Assembly: GCF_900105175.1 (NCBI RefSeq)
Contig: NZ_LT629771.1
Coordinates: 6,220,622 to 6,284,621 of the forward strand
Source: Jiangella sp. DSM 45060
GTDB lineage: Bacteria > Actinomycetota > Actinomycetes > Jiangellales > Jiangellaceae
Direction of reading: 5' to 3'
Length of the DNA stretch: 64,000 nucleotides
Shown: one piece after another, positions 63,945-64,000 of the stretch
Position numbering within the stretch: position 1 is the first letter of the stretch
Layout of the letters: every line of letters begins with the position of its first letter
Made by a program: the position numbers and the translations under genes
Notes under the pieces: model-generated
Told to the model about the DNA's origin: nothing
What the model saw: the letters and a program-made list of their open reading frames with translations, nothing else
The model's database searches: none

Positions 63945-64000
63945 GAGTTCTCCTTCGTGAATGTACGCACTCCCCCGAGAACCGCCGCAGGCTATCGGAT

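Overview
The window is about 64 kb of very GC-rich DNA (my impression is above 70 %). GTG and TTG starts are common, the -10 elements have TAnnnT form, and the gene content points to an actinomycete: a SAM-IV riboswitch, a topoisomerase I with a basic tail instead of zinc fingers, DUF1906 proteins and a FadE5-type acyl-CoA dehydrogenase. A Jiangellales-like genus is possible, but that is only an impression. I see no rRNA, tRNA, CRISPR array, transposase or phage gene, so this looks like ordinary chromosome.

Layout. 1-1371: the end of a cyclic-amidohydrolase operon with an unusual alpha/beta hydrolase. 1372-2200: a non-coding tandem-repeat block. 2201-8200: topA, a YggS-type PLP protein, a YndJ-like membrane protein with a deleted SnoaL-like remnant, and a merR-aldo/keto reductase pair. 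8240-13743: a CAP-domain lipoprotein, a class V aminotransferase under a SAM-IV riboswitch, tex, and a small secreted protein that appears to have a broken signal-peptide start. 13807-22669: an OB-fold membrane protein, an alcohol dehydrogenase, two tandem DUF1906 exoproteins, YegP, VOC, an MFS exporter, a lone FtsX-type permease and a GNAT enzyme. 23185-26730: a 1181-residue beta-helical repeat protein with a membrane C-terminus. 27005-30254: two META-domain lipoproteins and fadE.

30984-40207 is the most coherent metabolic block. GlcDEF (glycolate to glyoxylate), malate synthase (glyoxylate plus acetyl-CoA to malate) and an NAD-type malic enzyme (malate to pyruvate) surround an IclR regulator and a GntR regulator. 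The dyad TTCCG-N5-CGGAA, or a near match, lies at the malate synthase promoter (two sites 21 bp apart), in the malic enzyme/iclR divergent region and immediately upstream of glcD. I infer a local glycolate/glyoxylate regulon controlled by the IclR protein. A decayed RpiR regulator sits just upstream of malate synthase.

40280-53645: a DEAD-box helicase, a PPOX protein, a TetR/PH-domain operon, a thioredoxin-NHL protein, an S9 peptidase, and an AglEFG-like sugar ABC transporter with LacI regulator and tandem LacI-type operators but no local ATPase. 53823-58681: a phenylacetate-catabolism group, paaN divergent from paaHI-paaJ, in which PaaH and PaaI appear fused. It ends at a perfect 44-bp palindrome. 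58754-62285: a branched-chain 2-oxoacid or pyruvate dehydrogenase E1alpha-E1beta-E2 operon. 62685-63944: a TTG-start, LPXTG-anchored surface protein with a Cys-Gln thioester-type domain.

The annotation rests on reading translations and motifs by eye; no database search was run.
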